64,000 nucleotides of DNA from JADJPO01 sp963825645 (GTDB taxonomy: Bacteria; Actinomycetota; Actinomycetes; Actinomycetales; Kineosporiaceae), in the NCBI GenBank assembly GCA_963825645.1, contig CAWGTT010000004.1, positions 103,268 to 167,267 of the forward strand. The letters run 5' to 3'. Positions 16,480-25,111 of this stretch are shown piece by piece. The translations under genes and the position numbers were made by a program. Numbering within the stretch: the first letter of the stretch is position 1; each line of letters starts with the position of its first letter. The notes below the pieces were generated by a model. That model ran no database searches. It had not been told where the DNA came from and was given only the letters and a program-made list of their open reading frames with translations.

Positions 16480-17251
16480 GCCGACTCACTCCGCGCCCTG
16501 GGCACCCGTCCCGTCCGCCGACCTGACCGATCGCGTCGCCCTGGTCACCGGCGCCGCCTGTGGCATCGGGCGCGCGGTCGCAGTGGCCTTCGCCCAGGCC
16601 GGCGCCGACGTGGCGCTCCTCGATGTCGACGTCCCCGGGCTCGCCGAGACCGCGCGCGGGGTGGCGGCCACCGGAGCCCGCGCCGAGACCTTCGTCGCAG
16701 ACGTGACGAGCCTGTACGACGTCACCCGCGCCGTCGACGGCGCCGTGGCCCGGCTCGGCCGCCTGGACGCCGCGGTGAACAACGCCGGCGTTGCCGGCCC
16801 GTACCTGCCGCTGGACAGCTACCCCGAGGCCGACTTCCTCCGAGTGCTGCAGGTCGACCTGGTCGGGGTGTGGCGCTGCCTGCGGGCCGAGGTGCCCCAC
16901 ATGCGGCGGGCCGGCTCCGGCGCCGTGGTCAACGTCTCCTCGATGCTGGGCGCGGCGGCCATGCCGGACAACGGCGCCTACGTCGCGGCCAAGCACGGCG
17001 TCCACGGCCTGACCCGGAGCGCGGCGCTCGAACTTGCGACGGCGGGGATCCGGGTGAACGCCCTGGCGCCCGGCGTGACCCGTAGCGGCATGACGTCCGC
17101 CGTCAGCGACGAGCTGCTGGCCACGGTGCCCATGGGCAGGATCGCCGAACCGGAGGAGATCGCCGCCGCGGCGCTGTGGCTCTGCTCCCCGCACGCCTCC
17201 TATGTAACCGGTGCCGTGCTGGTCGCCGACGGCGGCTGGCTCGCCGGATGA
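16472..17251 (+). CDS. short-chain dehydrogenase/reductase
   Basis: A classical SDR of about 259 residues. The NAD(P)-binding TGAACGIGRAVAVAFAQ lies near the N-terminus and LLDVDVPG suggests NAD preference. It also has NNAGVAG, a catalytic Ser in VNVSSMLGAA, and YVAAKHG (catalytic Tyr and Lys). The tail PEEIAAAALWLCSPHASYVT and ADGGW is typical. The substrate is unknown. The GTG start lies inside the end of the sigma-factor gene, with AGGAGG 10 bases before it. Coupling to a sigma factor is unusual and suggests shared control. Confidence 0.92.
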   Translation: MSEPTHSAPWAPVPSADLTDRVALVTGAACGIGRAVAVAFAQAGADVALLDVDVPGLAETARGVAATGARAETFVADVTSLYDVTRAVDGAVARLGRLDAAVNNAGVAGPYLPLDSYPEADFLRVLQVDLVGVWRCLRAEVPHMRRAGSGAVVNVSSMLGAAAMPDNGAYVAAKHGVHGLTRSAALELATAGIRVNALAPGVTRSGMTSAVSDELLATVPMGRIAEPEEIAAAALWLCSPHASYVTGAVLVADGGWLAG

Positions 17252-17254
17252 GCC

Positions 17255-19531
17255 TCACAGCAGGCCGGTGCGGCGCGCGTGCAGAACGGCCTCCGGACGG
17301 GAAGCGACCCCCAGCTTGCGGTAGACGGCTCGTAGGTGGGTCTTCAACGTGTTCGGGGTGATGAACAGGGCCGCGGCGAGCTCGCGCTGCGAGGAGGCGC
17401 CCGGCAGCAGGCGCAGCACCGCGAGCTCGCGATCGGTCAACGGCTCGACCGGCGTCGGACCCACCGCCGGGACCCGCTCGCCGGCGCGCTGCTCGGCCAC
17501 CAGCCAGGAGCCGATCACCGGCCCCGGATCCGGGCAGTCGCTCAGCACAGCGCGGGCCTGGCTCACCCAGGCGGACGCCTGCTCGGTGAGCGCGGCGACC
17601 GGGTCCTGCCGCTCGCGTAGGTCGTCCGAAGGGCTGGCCGCCCAGACGGCGGCGCAGTGCTGGACGGCGCGGCGGGTGGTGTGGGCCGCCAGGAGCAGGG
17701 CCGCGGCCAGCTCGGTGCGCCCGGCGCCGCGGCGGGCCAGGTCGAGCGCGTGGGCGGCGGCCAGCCGGGCGCCGTCCCAGTCCTGGTCGCGCAGCGAGAG
17801 CCGGGCCCGGGCCAGGGCCGGGAACATCGCGACGAAGTGCGCGTCGCTCAGGCTCTCCCGGACGGCGCGGTCGGCCTGGTCGAGCAGGTCGACGGCCACC
17901 GTCCGGTCGCCGCGCCCGATCGCCAGCAGCGCCCGGCACCCGGTCGCGTAGATCCAGGCCAGCCGATTGCCGTCGGACTCGGCGAGGGCCGCCGCACCGG
18001 CCAGCCGGGAGTCGGCCTGTTCCTCGCTGCCCGACCAGAGCGCAACCAGCCCGCCGACCAGGCGGGCCACGGTGCGGACGAAGGAATCCTCGTCGGGCGG
18101 GCAGACGAGTTCGTCGAGCCGGCGACCGGCGGCGGTGAGGTCACCGAGCTTGTACTGCAGCAGCGCGCGGAGCACCTTGAGGTGCGTCCCCGGCGCTGCC
18201 GCCGCCTCGGCCGCCTCGAGTGCCCGGGCCGCCTCGTCCAGCCGGGCACCATCCAGCGCGATCCAGACCGCCCCGACCGACAGCGACGGCTCGGCGGCCA
18301 CCACGGGTTCGGGCAGGGCGGCCAGCCACCGCTGCACGGTCGCCCAGTGCCCGGCGTTGAAGTACCGCTGCCACTGTCCCGCGACGAGTGCGGCCGCCTC
18401 GGCGGTCTGCCCGGACTGTAGGGCGTACTCGACCGCCTCCTGGCGGTCGCCGTGCCGGGCGTGCCATCGCGCGGCGCGCAGCTGCAGTTGCGGCACCAGG
18501 TCGGCCCGGTCGCGGGTGAGCTCGTGGCGCAGCAGGCCGGCGAACAGGTGGTGGTAGCGGAACCACCGCGGCTCGGCGTCGAGCGGGGTCACGAAGAGGT
18601 TGGCGCGGGTGAGCCCGGCGAGCAGCTCGGGCGCGTCGTCCAGGCCGGTCACCTCCCGGCAGAGCCGGGCGCAGAACCGGCCCAGCACCGAGGTGAGCAG
18701 CAGGAACTCGCGCTGGCGGGCGGGCAGGGCGTCGAGCACCTCCTCGGCGAGGTAGTCGACGACCTGGCTGTCGGCCCCCGTGAACGCGTCGATGAAGGCG
18801 ACGGCGTCGTCGGGGTCGTGGTCGCGCAGCCGCATCGCGGCGAGCTGCAGGCCGGCGGCCCAGCCCTCCGTGCGGGCGACGAGCCGGTCCACGTCGGGCG
18901 CTGCCAGGTCCAGCCCGAGCCGGTCGTTCAGCAGCTCTGCCGCCTCGGACCGGGTGAACCGCAGCTGGTCGGCCCGCACTTCGACAAGTTCGCCGCGCAC
19001 CCGCCGCCGACTCAGCGCCAACGGCGGGTCGGCCCGGGTGATCACCACGACGTGCAGCTGGTCCGGGCAACGGTCCAGCAGCAGCTGCACCGAGGAGTGC
19101 ACCTCACGATGAGTCACCAAGTGATAGTCGTCGAGCACCACGACCACCCGCCGGACGCCCCCCGCGACCTCGTTGAGGAACGTCGGGACGACGTCCCTGG
19201 CCACCCGGGACCCGGCCGCGTCGAGCCGGCTCAGGGCGCTGTGACCCACCCCGGGCGACGACGCGCTCGCTGCCAGCAGCAGGTAGCGCCAGAACCGTTT
19301 CGGGTCCTCGTCTTCGCTGTCCAGCGACACCCAGCCGGCGGCGATCCCGTCGCGGCGCAGCCAGTCCCCCACGAGCGTGCTCTTGCCCCAGCCGGCCGGG
19401 GCGCAGACCAGGGTGAGCGGGACGTCGAGACCCTGCCGGAGGGCGGGCAGCAGACGGTGCCGCGGGACGGTCGAGGGCCGGACCCGCGGAGGGAAGAGCT
19501 TCGTCGCCAGGACGACCTCGTCGGTGGCCAC
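17255..19531 (-). CDS. MalT/LAL-type LuxR transcriptional regulator
   Basis: The 758-residue protein has a Walker A, VCAPAGWGKSTLVGDWL (about 42-58), and a Walker B, VVVVLDDYHLV. The STAND NTPase core includes LVEVRADQLRFTRSEAAEL and RTEGWAAGLQLAAM. A long helical TPR-like sensor middle follows, and then a C-terminal LuxR helix-turn-helix (LTDRELAVLRLLPGASSQRE, LFITPNTLKTHLRAVYRKLG). It is a large ATP-dependent activator; the inducer is unknown. It converges with the SDR gene with almost no gap, and the likely target genes are not obvious. An upstream terminator separates it from the beta-propeller gene. Confidence 0.9.
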   Translation of the reverse strand: MATDEVVLATKLFPPRVRPSTVPRHRLLPALRQGLDVPLTLVCAPAGWGKSTLVGDWLRRDGIAAGWVSLDSEDEDPKRFWRYLLLAASASSPGVGHSALSRLDAAGSRVARDVVPTFLNEVAGGVRRVVVVLDDYHLVTHREVHSSVQLLLDRCPDQLHVVVITRADPPLALSRRRVRGELVEVRADQLRFTRSEAAELLNDRLGLDLAAPDVDRLVARTEGWAAGLQLAAMRLRDHDPDDAVAFIDAFTGADSQVVDYLAEEVLDALPARQREFLLLTSVLGRFCARLCREVTGLDDAPELLAGLTRANLFVTPLDAEPRWFRYHHLFAGLLRHELTRDRADLVPQLQLRAARWHARHGDRQEAVEYALQSGQTAEAAALVAGQWQRYFNAGHWATVQRWLAALPEPVVAAEPSLSVGAVWIALDGARLDEAARALEAAEAAAAPGTHLKVLRALLQYKLGDLTAAGRRLDELVCPPDEDSFVRTVARLVGGLVALWSGSEEQADSRLAGAAALAESDGNRLAWIYATGCRALLAIGRGDRTVAVDLLDQADRAVRESLSDAHFVAMFPALARARLSLRDQDWDGARLAAAHALDLARRGAGRTELAAALLLAAHTTRRAVQHCAAVWAASPSDDLRERQDPVAALTEQASAWVSQARAVLSDCPDPGPVIGSWLVAEQRAGERVPAVGPTPVEPLTDRELAVLRLLPGASSQRELAAALFITPNTLKTHLRAVYRKLGVASRPEAVLHARRTGLL

Positions 19532-19655
19532 GGATGCAAGGCCTCCCCTGTCGGCACCGTCGGCGGGGTCACTGTAACTCCGCCAGGTCCTGGACGGACA
19601 TGTCCGACCTGTGCCGTTGCTCCGGCGGTGCCGCTGCCCGGAGGCGGGACGAGCA

Positions 19656-19686
19656 GAGCCCCCCGCCGGACCATGGCGGGGGGCTC
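19656..19686 (-). terminator. strong GC hairpin terminator
   Basis: AGCCCCCCGCC and GGCGGGGGGCT form a perfect 11-bp stem, extendable by one G-C pair, around a 7-base loop. It lies 23 bases beyond the stop of the beta-propeller gene and before the LuxR-type gene on the same strand, so it should end the upstream transcript. No T-tract follows. Confidence 0.7.
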
Positions 19687-19708
19687 CCAGAGCGAACGGA
19701 GCGCAGAC

Positions 19709-20866
19709 CTACAGGACAGCGATCCCGACGGCGCTGCCGCCCTTCGGCAGGCCGGCCACCGCACCCAGCGGGGTGAGCGAGCCGTCGGCGCCGACCGCGT
19801 AGGCGCCCACCGTGCCGTCGACGGAGTTGACGTTGTACACGAAGAGGCCGTCCGGGCTGACCGCGAGGTCGACCGGGGCGTCGCCGGTCGACGCGGCGGC
19901 GCCGGAGAGCAGCGACAGGCTGCCGCCCGAGACGGAGTAGCTGCTGATCGTGGCGCTGGCGTTGTTCGTCGTGTAGGCGAACCGGCCGTTCGGGGTGACG
20001 GCGATCCAGCAGGTCGCCGTCTGGCCGTTCGCCACCGAGACGCTGACCTGGGTCAGGGTGCCGTCGCCAGCCACGGTGTAGGAGGAGGCGGCGCTCAGAC
20101 CGGGGGCCGGCGTGCCGGTGAACTGATTGCCGAACGGCTCGGCCACCAGCAGGTGGCCGCTGCGGTCGAAGGTGAAGCCGAACGACAAGGTGCTCGACGA
20201 GGTCGTGGTGACGGCGGTGGCGGATGGTCGCCCGGCCCTGTTGACCGAGTACACGCGAATGGTGTGGTCGGGGTGCACGCCCTTGACCGTCACGACCAGC
20301 TGGCCGCCGTCCGGGGTGAAGCCCACCTGCGCGGGCGAGACGAGGAAGAACGGCGGGCTGTCGCCGCCGACACCCAGCGAGCGGGTCGAACCGGACAGCG
20401 GGGTCAGCTTGCCCGAGGAGCCGACCGAGAAGCCGCTGATGGTGGCGTCGCCGCCGGAGTTGAGCACGTAGAGCAGGCTGCCATGCACGGTCAGGCTCAC
20501 CGGGAAGTCGCCACCCGAGGCGACGGTGTCGACCAGCTTGAGCCCGTCCCTCTTGACCTTGAACGACGAGATCGTGTCGCTGCCGGCGTTGACCGCGAAC
20601 AGGTACTTGCCGTCGCGGCCCAGGATCAGCGGGTTCTGCGACCCGAGGGCATCGCCCGGCTCGGTGGTCTGGCCGTTGCCGCCGGTCGCGAACGAGCCCC
20701 TCAGCGTCAGGTGACCGTCAGGGGCTCGGGAGTACATCACCACGGCGTTGCCGTCGGCGTCGTTGGTCAGCGCGAACACGGCCTGCGAGCCGCCGGCCGC
20801 GTTCGCCGTCGCAGGCCACCACATCACAGAGAACAGAGCGAGAAGGAACATCGCCAAGCGCTTCAT
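19709..20866 (-). CDS. secreted beta-propeller protein of the YncE/lactonase type
   Basis: A signal peptide (MKRLAMFLLALFSVMWWPATANA) precedes a seven-bladed-propeller-like repeat region. Recurrent blade motifs are PLILGRDGKYLFAVNAGSDT, SLTVHGSLLYVLNSGGDATI, VAVTPNGRFAYTTNN-type and LAVSPDGLFVYNVNSVDGTV. The family includes 6-phosphogluconolactonase-like and YncE-like proteins; export argues against the cytosolic lactonase role. GAGGAG eight bases before the ATG supports this start over a GTG two codons upstream. It is divergent from the EamA gene. Confidence 0.85.
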   Translation of the reverse strand: MKRLAMFLLALFSVMWWPATANAAGGSQAVFALTNDADGNAVVMYSRAPDGHLTLRGSFATGGNGQTTEPGDALGSQNPLILGRDGKYLFAVNAGSDTISSFKVKRDGLKLVDTVASGGDFPVSLTVHGSLLYVLNSGGDATISGFSVGSSGKLTPLSGSTRSLGVGGDSPPFFLVSPAQVGFTPDGGQLVVTVKGVHPDHTIRVYSVNRAGRPSATAVTTTSSSTLSFGFTFDRSGHLLVAEPFGNQFTGTPAPGLSAASSYTVAGDGTLTQVSVSVANGQTATCWIAVTPNGRFAYTTNNASATISSYSVSGGSLSLLSGAAASTGDAPVDLAVSPDGLFVYNVNSVDGTVGAYAVGADGSLTPLGAVAGLPKGGSAVGIAVL

Positions 20867-20872
20867 CGTCAC

Positions 20873-21188
20873 GGCTCCTCATCCACCGTCGCGGGTGCGG
20901 TCGCTCGTGGACCGCCGATGGGGAACAGTCATCCGCCGCGGCGGATCGTTACACGGCCGCCCGCCCCCCCGTGGCCGCACCACTGATCCGCGAAGCCCTG
21001 ACCGGCAGCGGCGGCGACCTCCAGCCGCGCGACGGGCAACTCCTCGTCCGTCTCGAGCAACTCTCCGCGCCCCGCCGGGCCGCCGCCGCCCAACGGCGTT
21101 CAACCTCGTCGCTGTTGGTCCACCCGCTGATGCTGGTGCGGCGTCCGGCCGGCGTTCCCGCGCCCGGGGGTGTGGGAGGCTGGGTGTC
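20873..21188. other. divergent intergenic region
   Basis: This stretch lies between the beta-propeller gene and the EamA gene and should carry both promoters. I see no confident -10/-35 pair, operator or small gene. Confidence 0.4.
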
Positions 21189-22100
21189 GTGATCAAGGCC
21201 ACTGCGCCGGCCTTGGGGCGGGTCGCGGCCGTCGGCGGGCTGGTCGCGGCGACGGCGATCTGGGGCTCGACGTTCGTGGTGACCAAGGCGTCCCTGGCGG
21301 GGATGCGTCCGGCGTCGTTCCTGACCTGGCGGTTCGGGATCGCGGCCGCGGTCCTGGTGCTGGCCCGCCCGTCTCGGGCGTGGCTGCTGACGTCCTCGGA
21401 CCGCCGCCGGGCGCTGCTGCTGGGTGTGCTGCTCGGGGCGGGTTTCCTGCTGCAGACCACCGGGCTGCAGAGTACGTCCGCGGGGGTGTCGGGGTTCTTG
21501 ACCGGGACAGCGGTCATCCTCACTCCGGTCATGGCCGCGGTCTTCTTCGGTCAACGGGTGGGTCGGGCCGGGTGGGTCGCGGTCGGCCTGTCTGGCGTGG
21601 GTGTGGCCCTGCTCGGCTACGACGGTGTCACCGCGGTGTCGAGCGGGGCGTGGCTGACGGTGGGCGGTGCGGTCTGCTTCGCCGGTCACATCACCGGGCT
21701 CAGTCAGTGGGCCAGGGGCGCCAACGCGTACGGGTTGACGGCCTGGTCGGTGGCCGTGGCCACCCTGGTCAGCGCCGGGGCCGCCGTGGTCGGCGACGGG
21801 CAACTGGCGCTACCGCCGACCGGGACCGCGTGGCGTTCCCTTGTCTACTTGGCCCTGGCCGCGACCTGCCTCGGGTTCGTGGTGCAGGCCTGGGCGCAGA
21901 GCGCGTTGACCGCGGCCACAGCAGCGGTGGTGATGACCATGGAACCCGTCTTCGCCGCGCTGCTCGCCACCCTCGGTGGGGAGACCCTGCAGCGTGCCGC
22001 TTGGCTGGGCGGGCTGCTCATCGTCTCCTCGATGTTCACCGCAGAGCTCGGACCGCGGGACTGCTGCGATGCCCTCGCACCGCGCGTGGAGTGCTGTTGA
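21189..22100 (+). CDS. EamA/DMT family exporter
   Basis: The 303-residue integral membrane protein has about ten hydrophobic segments in two EamA repeats. The first starts with GGLVAATAIWGSTFVVTKAS (the conserved W.S.F motif) and FLTWRFGIAAAVLVLA. The second starts at AWLTVGGAVCFAGHITGLSQ and ends with AAVVMTMEPVFAALLATLGG and LGGLLIVSSMF. DMT-family members export metabolites or amino acids; the substrate is unknown. The GTG start follows a purine stretch (GGGAGGCTGGGTGTC). The last 14 residues (PRDCCDALAPRVECC) are oddly Cys-rich. Confidence 0.88.
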   Translation: MIKATAPALGRVAAVGGLVAATAIWGSTFVVTKASLAGMRPASFLTWRFGIAAAVLVLARPSRAWLLTSSDRRRALLLGVLLGAGFLLQTTGLQSTSAGVSGFLTGTAVILTPVMAAVFFGQRVGRAGWVAVGLSGVGVALLGYDGVTAVSSGAWLTVGGAVCFAGHITGLSQWARGANAYGLTAWSVAVATLVSAGAAVVGDGQLALPPTGTAWRSLVYLALAATCLGFVVQAWAQSALTAATAAVVMTMEPVFAALLATLGGETLQRAAWLGGLLIVSSMFTAELGPRDCCDALAPRVECC

Positions 22101-22313
22101 CGCGGCCACCGTCGACCGGGCCACACTCTGGAAATCACCGACCCGCAGTGGGGCCCTGTCGCCCCGGTCAAGGCGAGATGCACACTCAGCATCAAAGGCA
22201 AGCGGCGCCCGGAGATGCCGCGTCCCGTGCCGTCCGCTCAGCTGTGGACAGCACCGCTTTACGCACAGCCGCTATGCACGCGCGACGGTGACCGCGTGCC
22301 GCGAGGGCCGTAG

Positions 22314-22341
22314 GCGGCAGGCGGCAGGCGGCAGGCGGCAG
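22314..22341. repeat. four tandem copies of GCGGCAG
   Basis: A 7-bp simple repeat, perfect in all four units, lies 16 bases beyond the stop of the PPOX gene. It is a likely slippage hotspot. Confidence 0.85.
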
Positions 22342-22357
22342 GCTTGCGCGGAGATCT

Positions 22358-22777
22358 TCATGCCCAGGGGCCGACGCCTCCGATGCGCTCGACCTGGTAC
22401 CGGACGATGAAGCCCGCCACCTTGGGTGCCGGGAACTCGGCGTCCGGTGACAGGTACACCTTCGTGAGGCGGTCGAGCAGGTCCCATGCCTGCTCGCTGG
22501 GCTCGACGATCGCGTGGGCCTGGATGACGGCGTAGGGGTTCAGGACGGTGGTGCGGTCCCGGGGCGCGGTGAACGACAGCGCGACACGGGGATCTCGCTC
22601 GATGTTGCGGATCTTGGCGTACCGGCCCAGGTGACCGCTGACGATGTCGTCGCCGTCCAGTCCGATCCAGATGACGGTTACCTGTGGGCTGCCGTCGGCG
22701 TTGAGGGTGGTCAGGTGCGCCAGCGGCCCGGACGCGACGAGGACTCGCAGTTCGTGCGGCAGAGCGATCCGCGTCAT
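22358..22777 (-). CDS. PPOX-class F420-dependent oxidoreductase
   Basis: The 139-residue protein has the split beta-barrel pattern of the pyridoxamine-phosphate-oxidase superfamily: LVASGPLAHLTTLNADGSPQ, VTVIWIGLDGDDIVSGHLG, KIRNIERDPRVALSFTAP and QAHAIVEPSEQAWDLLDRL. This set, with H-L-G-R-x-A-K, is typical of actinobacterial F420-dependent members, which reduce diverse substrates with F420H2. The substrate is unknown. The gene is monocistronic. Start ATG fits the family. Confidence 0.88.
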   Translation of the reverse strand: MTRIALPHELRVLVASGPLAHLTTLNADGSPQVTVIWIGLDGDDIVSGHLGRYAKIRNIERDPRVALSFTAPRDRTTVLNPYAVIQAHAIVEPSEQAWDLLDRLTKVYLSPDAEFPAPKVAGFIVRYQVERIGGVGPWA

Positions 22778-23222
22778 TGGATCATTCTAGTGCCGAGGAC
22801 CCTGCGACAGGGGAGTACGGCCAGTCGGCGCTCGCTGCACCGACGTGACTACCGAGGCGAGGCCCAGCTCCTCGAAGCGCCCGATGGCGAGCCCCGGAGC
22901 CCGAACTCGGTGCCGGGGCCGATCGTCGCGTCGGTCCGCTTGTCGGCGAGCATCGAAACATCCTCAATTGCCGCGAAGCGGCAGTACCGCTCATGCCGCG
23001 AAGCGGCAGTACCGCTCATGCCGCTGTGCGCGGAGCGCACCAGCATGCCGCGGAGCGGCCTTTACGCTCGTGCCGCCGGCAGTCCAGGCGGGCGGCGGTC
23101 CTTTGATCACTCCAGGTGATCGTGCGATGGCGGGCGGGGCCGTATCCCCCGTCTGGTGCCGCTGGACTCTTGACGTGCGTGCCACGGGCCGGCGTGTTTC
23201 ACGGCAGTCGCCGGCGACACGG
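22778..23222. other. intergenic stretch with hairpin repeats
   Basis: Apart from the repeat cluster at 22970-23076, no gene is supported. A minus-strand segment near 22790-22870 (IGRFEELGLASVV) looks faintly protein-like but is too short to name. Confidence 0.4.
22970..23076. repeat. dispersed hairpin repeat, four copies
   Basis: Two near-identical copies use GCCGC-GAA-GCGGC followed by AGTACCGCTCAT. A GTGCGC-GGA-GCGCAC copy and a standard GCCGC-GGA-GCGGC copy follow. In the first two the second hairpin becomes AGCGG-cagta-CCGCT, again with matched arms. The cluster lies upstream of the iminopeptidase-like gene. Confidence 0.85.
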
Positions 23223-24209
23223 ATGCCAGCGGGACACGCGCTGTGGTCTGCTGGCCCTGTGCGTTTCCCGACCGGCACGCCGTTCGAGTCCGGCCGTCTG
23301 GACACCGGGGACGGTTACGTTCTGCACTGGGAGCGGTACGGCAACCCCACCGGAAAGCCGGCGCTCGCGCTGCACGGCGGCCCGGGCTCCGGGGCCGGTG
23401 CCTGGATGACGACCATGTTCGATCCCGCGGTGTATCAGCTGGTGCTGCTCGATCAGCGCGGCGCCGGGCGGAGTACCCCGCATGCGAGCGATCAGGCCGC
23501 CGACCTGTCCACCAACACCACCTGGCACCTCGTCGGCGACATAGAGCGGCTTCGTGACCACCTCGGCATCACCTCCTGGCTGGTGTACGGCTGCTCCTGG
23601 GGTTCCACCCTGGCGCTGGCCTACGCGCAGAGCCACCCCGATCACGTGACCCAGCTGGTGCTGGCCCCCGTCACGCTCACCCGCCGGGCCGACGTGGCAT
23701 GGCTGACCCGGGGCGTCGGGATGCTGGTGCCGCGCGAGTGGGACACGTTCCGGGGTCACCTGCCCGAGTATGACCGCGACGGGGACCTCGCGGTCGGCTA
23801 CGCGAGGCTGCTCGCCTCACCAGATCCAGCCGTCGTCGACGCAGCCGCGCGGGCCTGGTGCGACTGGGAGGACGCCCTGATCGCCCACGAGACCGGCGGC
23901 GCCCGCAGCGCCGGCTACGATGACCCGCGCTTCCGGGTCGGGTTCGCCCGCCTGGTCACGCACTACTTCAGCCATGCCGCGTGGCTCGGCGAAGATCAGC
24001 TGCTGTCCGGGGCCGAGCACATTGCCGCGATCCCGGGCGTCCTCATCCATGGGGCGCTGGACATCGCCGGTCCCCTGGACGCAGCATGGCGGCTGCACCG
24101 CGCCTGGCCGGGCAGCGAACTCATCATCATCGACGCCGCCGGCCACACCACCAGCACCATCGGCGATGCGGTCGCCGAAACAACAACAGGCTTCGCCAAG
24201 AGCAGCTGA
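23223..24209 (+). CDS. alpha/beta hydrolase of the proline iminopeptidase type
   Basis: The protein carries ESGRLDTGDGYVLHWERYGN, the oxyanion motif LHGGPGSGAG and LLDQRGAGRSTPHA. The nucleophile elbow is VYGCSWGSTLALAYAQ (Ser in GCSWG), and a likely acid is VLIHGALDIAGPL and a likely base AAGHTT. Peptidase family S33 enzymes remove N-terminal proline, and this order of motifs is diagnostic. Length fits the usual 310-330 residues. A GTG 12 codons downstream (VRFPTGTPFESG) is an equally good start, and neither has a clear ribosome site. It is cytosolic and monocistronic. Confidence 0.85.
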   Translation: MPAGHALWSAGPVRFPTGTPFESGRLDTGDGYVLHWERYGNPTGKPALALHGGPGSGAGAWMTTMFDPAVYQLVLLDQRGAGRSTPHASDQAADLSTNTTWHLVGDIERLRDHLGITSWLVYGCSWGSTLALAYAQSHPDHVTQLVLAPVTLTRRADVAWLTRGVGMLVPREWDTFRGHLPEYDRDGDLAVGYARLLASPDPAVVDAAARAWCDWEDALIAHETGGARSAGYDDPRFRVGFARLVTHYFSHAAWLGEDQLLSGAEHIAAIPGVLIHGALDIAGPLDAAWRLHRAWPGSELIIIDAAGHTTSTIGDAVAETTTGFAKSS

Positions 24210-24563
24210 AAACGTCAGCACTCACGGCGGCAGCCCCAGCCCCAAGACCGCGCATCATCAACACTGATGCTCTGAGTCTCCAAGTAACGCGCGGACATGG
24301 CGCCGTCCGTGCTGACGCACGGAGATGCCGCCGAGGGAGCGACCATGTCGCCGGACAGAGCGCTTGGGCCTTGCCAACCCCAACAACTCCGAGCACGAGG
24401 CGACGGGCATCAATGACGTGTCTGGATCCCTGCTCCCTGTGTGTATACGAATGCGCGCGCCCGGCCTTCGACGGCCTCTGCCGGTGCCTGTGGGTTCGCC
24501 TGGATCCAATCGAGATCCAAGATCAAATGCAGGCAGCGGAGAAGGCCGACTACCAGTTCGTCG
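24210..24563. other. gene-free stretch
   Basis: No gene, repeat or structure that I can support. Confidence 0.4.
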
Positions 24564-24791
24564 TCATCCCTCTGGAACGGTCTTCGACACGGGTAGCGCG
24601 GACGCTTGACACGGCATCGAGAACGGCCGAAGGCGTGCACAGCTGCTGAAGTCCCACCGCCAGCCCTGATCCCGGATCTCGTCCCAGACCGGCCGCAACT
24701 GCATCGCCTCGATGTCGAGGAACCAGCGGCCGTCACCGAGAACGTCAACGTACTCGTGTTCCTCCCACTCGCCCACAGATTCATGATGCAC
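24564..24791 (-). CDS. small hypothetical protein, possibly the start of a broken gene
   Basis: The first 47 codons show strong G/C third-position bias and a sensible sequence (EEHEYVDVLGDGRWFLDIEA, RPVWDEIRDQGWRWDF). The last 28 residues lose that bias, so the gene may be cut by a frameshift. I do not recognise the family. No signal peptide or membrane segment is present. Confidence 0.35.
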   Translation of the reverse strand: MHHESVGEWEEHEYVDVLGDGRWFLDIEAMQLRPVWDEIRDQGWRWDFSSCARLRPFSMPCQASALPVSKTVPEG

Positions 24792-24809
24792 GACGCAACA
24801 TCCGCTATT

Positions 24810-24839
24810 GCCGCGGAGCGGCCATACCGCTCATGCCGC
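24810..24839. repeat. dispersed hairpin repeat, single copy
   Basis: GCCGC-GGA-GCGGC is followed by CATACCGCTCAT and GCCGC. Here the alternative hairpin has six matched pairs, GAGCGG-ccata-CCGCTC. Confidence 0.75.
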
Positions 24840-24901
24840 CGGGCGCGCGCACGAGCGACCCGCTGCCGGTGGCTGACGGATGGGGTCTCAGGCTGTGCGA
24901 A

Positions 24902-25035
24902 TCAGCGGTGCGGCTGGAGCGCGACGACCGGGATGATCCTGGGATGACCGGGTCGGTCTTGGTCTGGTACTGCCCGAACCCTGGTGCGCTCTGCACGATC
25001 TGCTCGAAGACCCTCCCTTGTTTCGACGCGGTGAA
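24902..25035 (-). pseudogene. DDN-type deazaflavin (F420) oxidoreductase, C-terminal remnant
   Basis: The minus strand reads RVFEQIVQSAPGFGQYQTKT, then a short disrupted stretch, then IIPVVALQPHR and a stop. This matches the C-terminus of DDN/nitroreductase-family F420H2-dependent proteins (aPgYa.Yq.kT.R.IPvv.L.p). The P-V-I-P segment is duplicated with a frameshift, and the N-terminal 90-100 residues are not present. Dead fragment; identification rests on the tail only. Confidence 0.45.
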
Positions 25036-25111
25036 CGGATCGTATTCGCGTTCGAATCGCGTTCAGGCCCGAACGGTCTGCGAGGCCGCACGATCACATC
25101 GACGGTCGCGT

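Noticed and set aside
18452..20986. An 844-codon plus-strand open frame
   Set aside because: It is the shadow of the LuxR-type regulator and beta-propeller genes on the other strand; its product has no family features.
22790..22960. Possible decayed gene on the minus strand before the repeat cluster
   Set aside because: A short protein-like stretch (IGRFEELGLASVV) is present but too brief to assign to any family.
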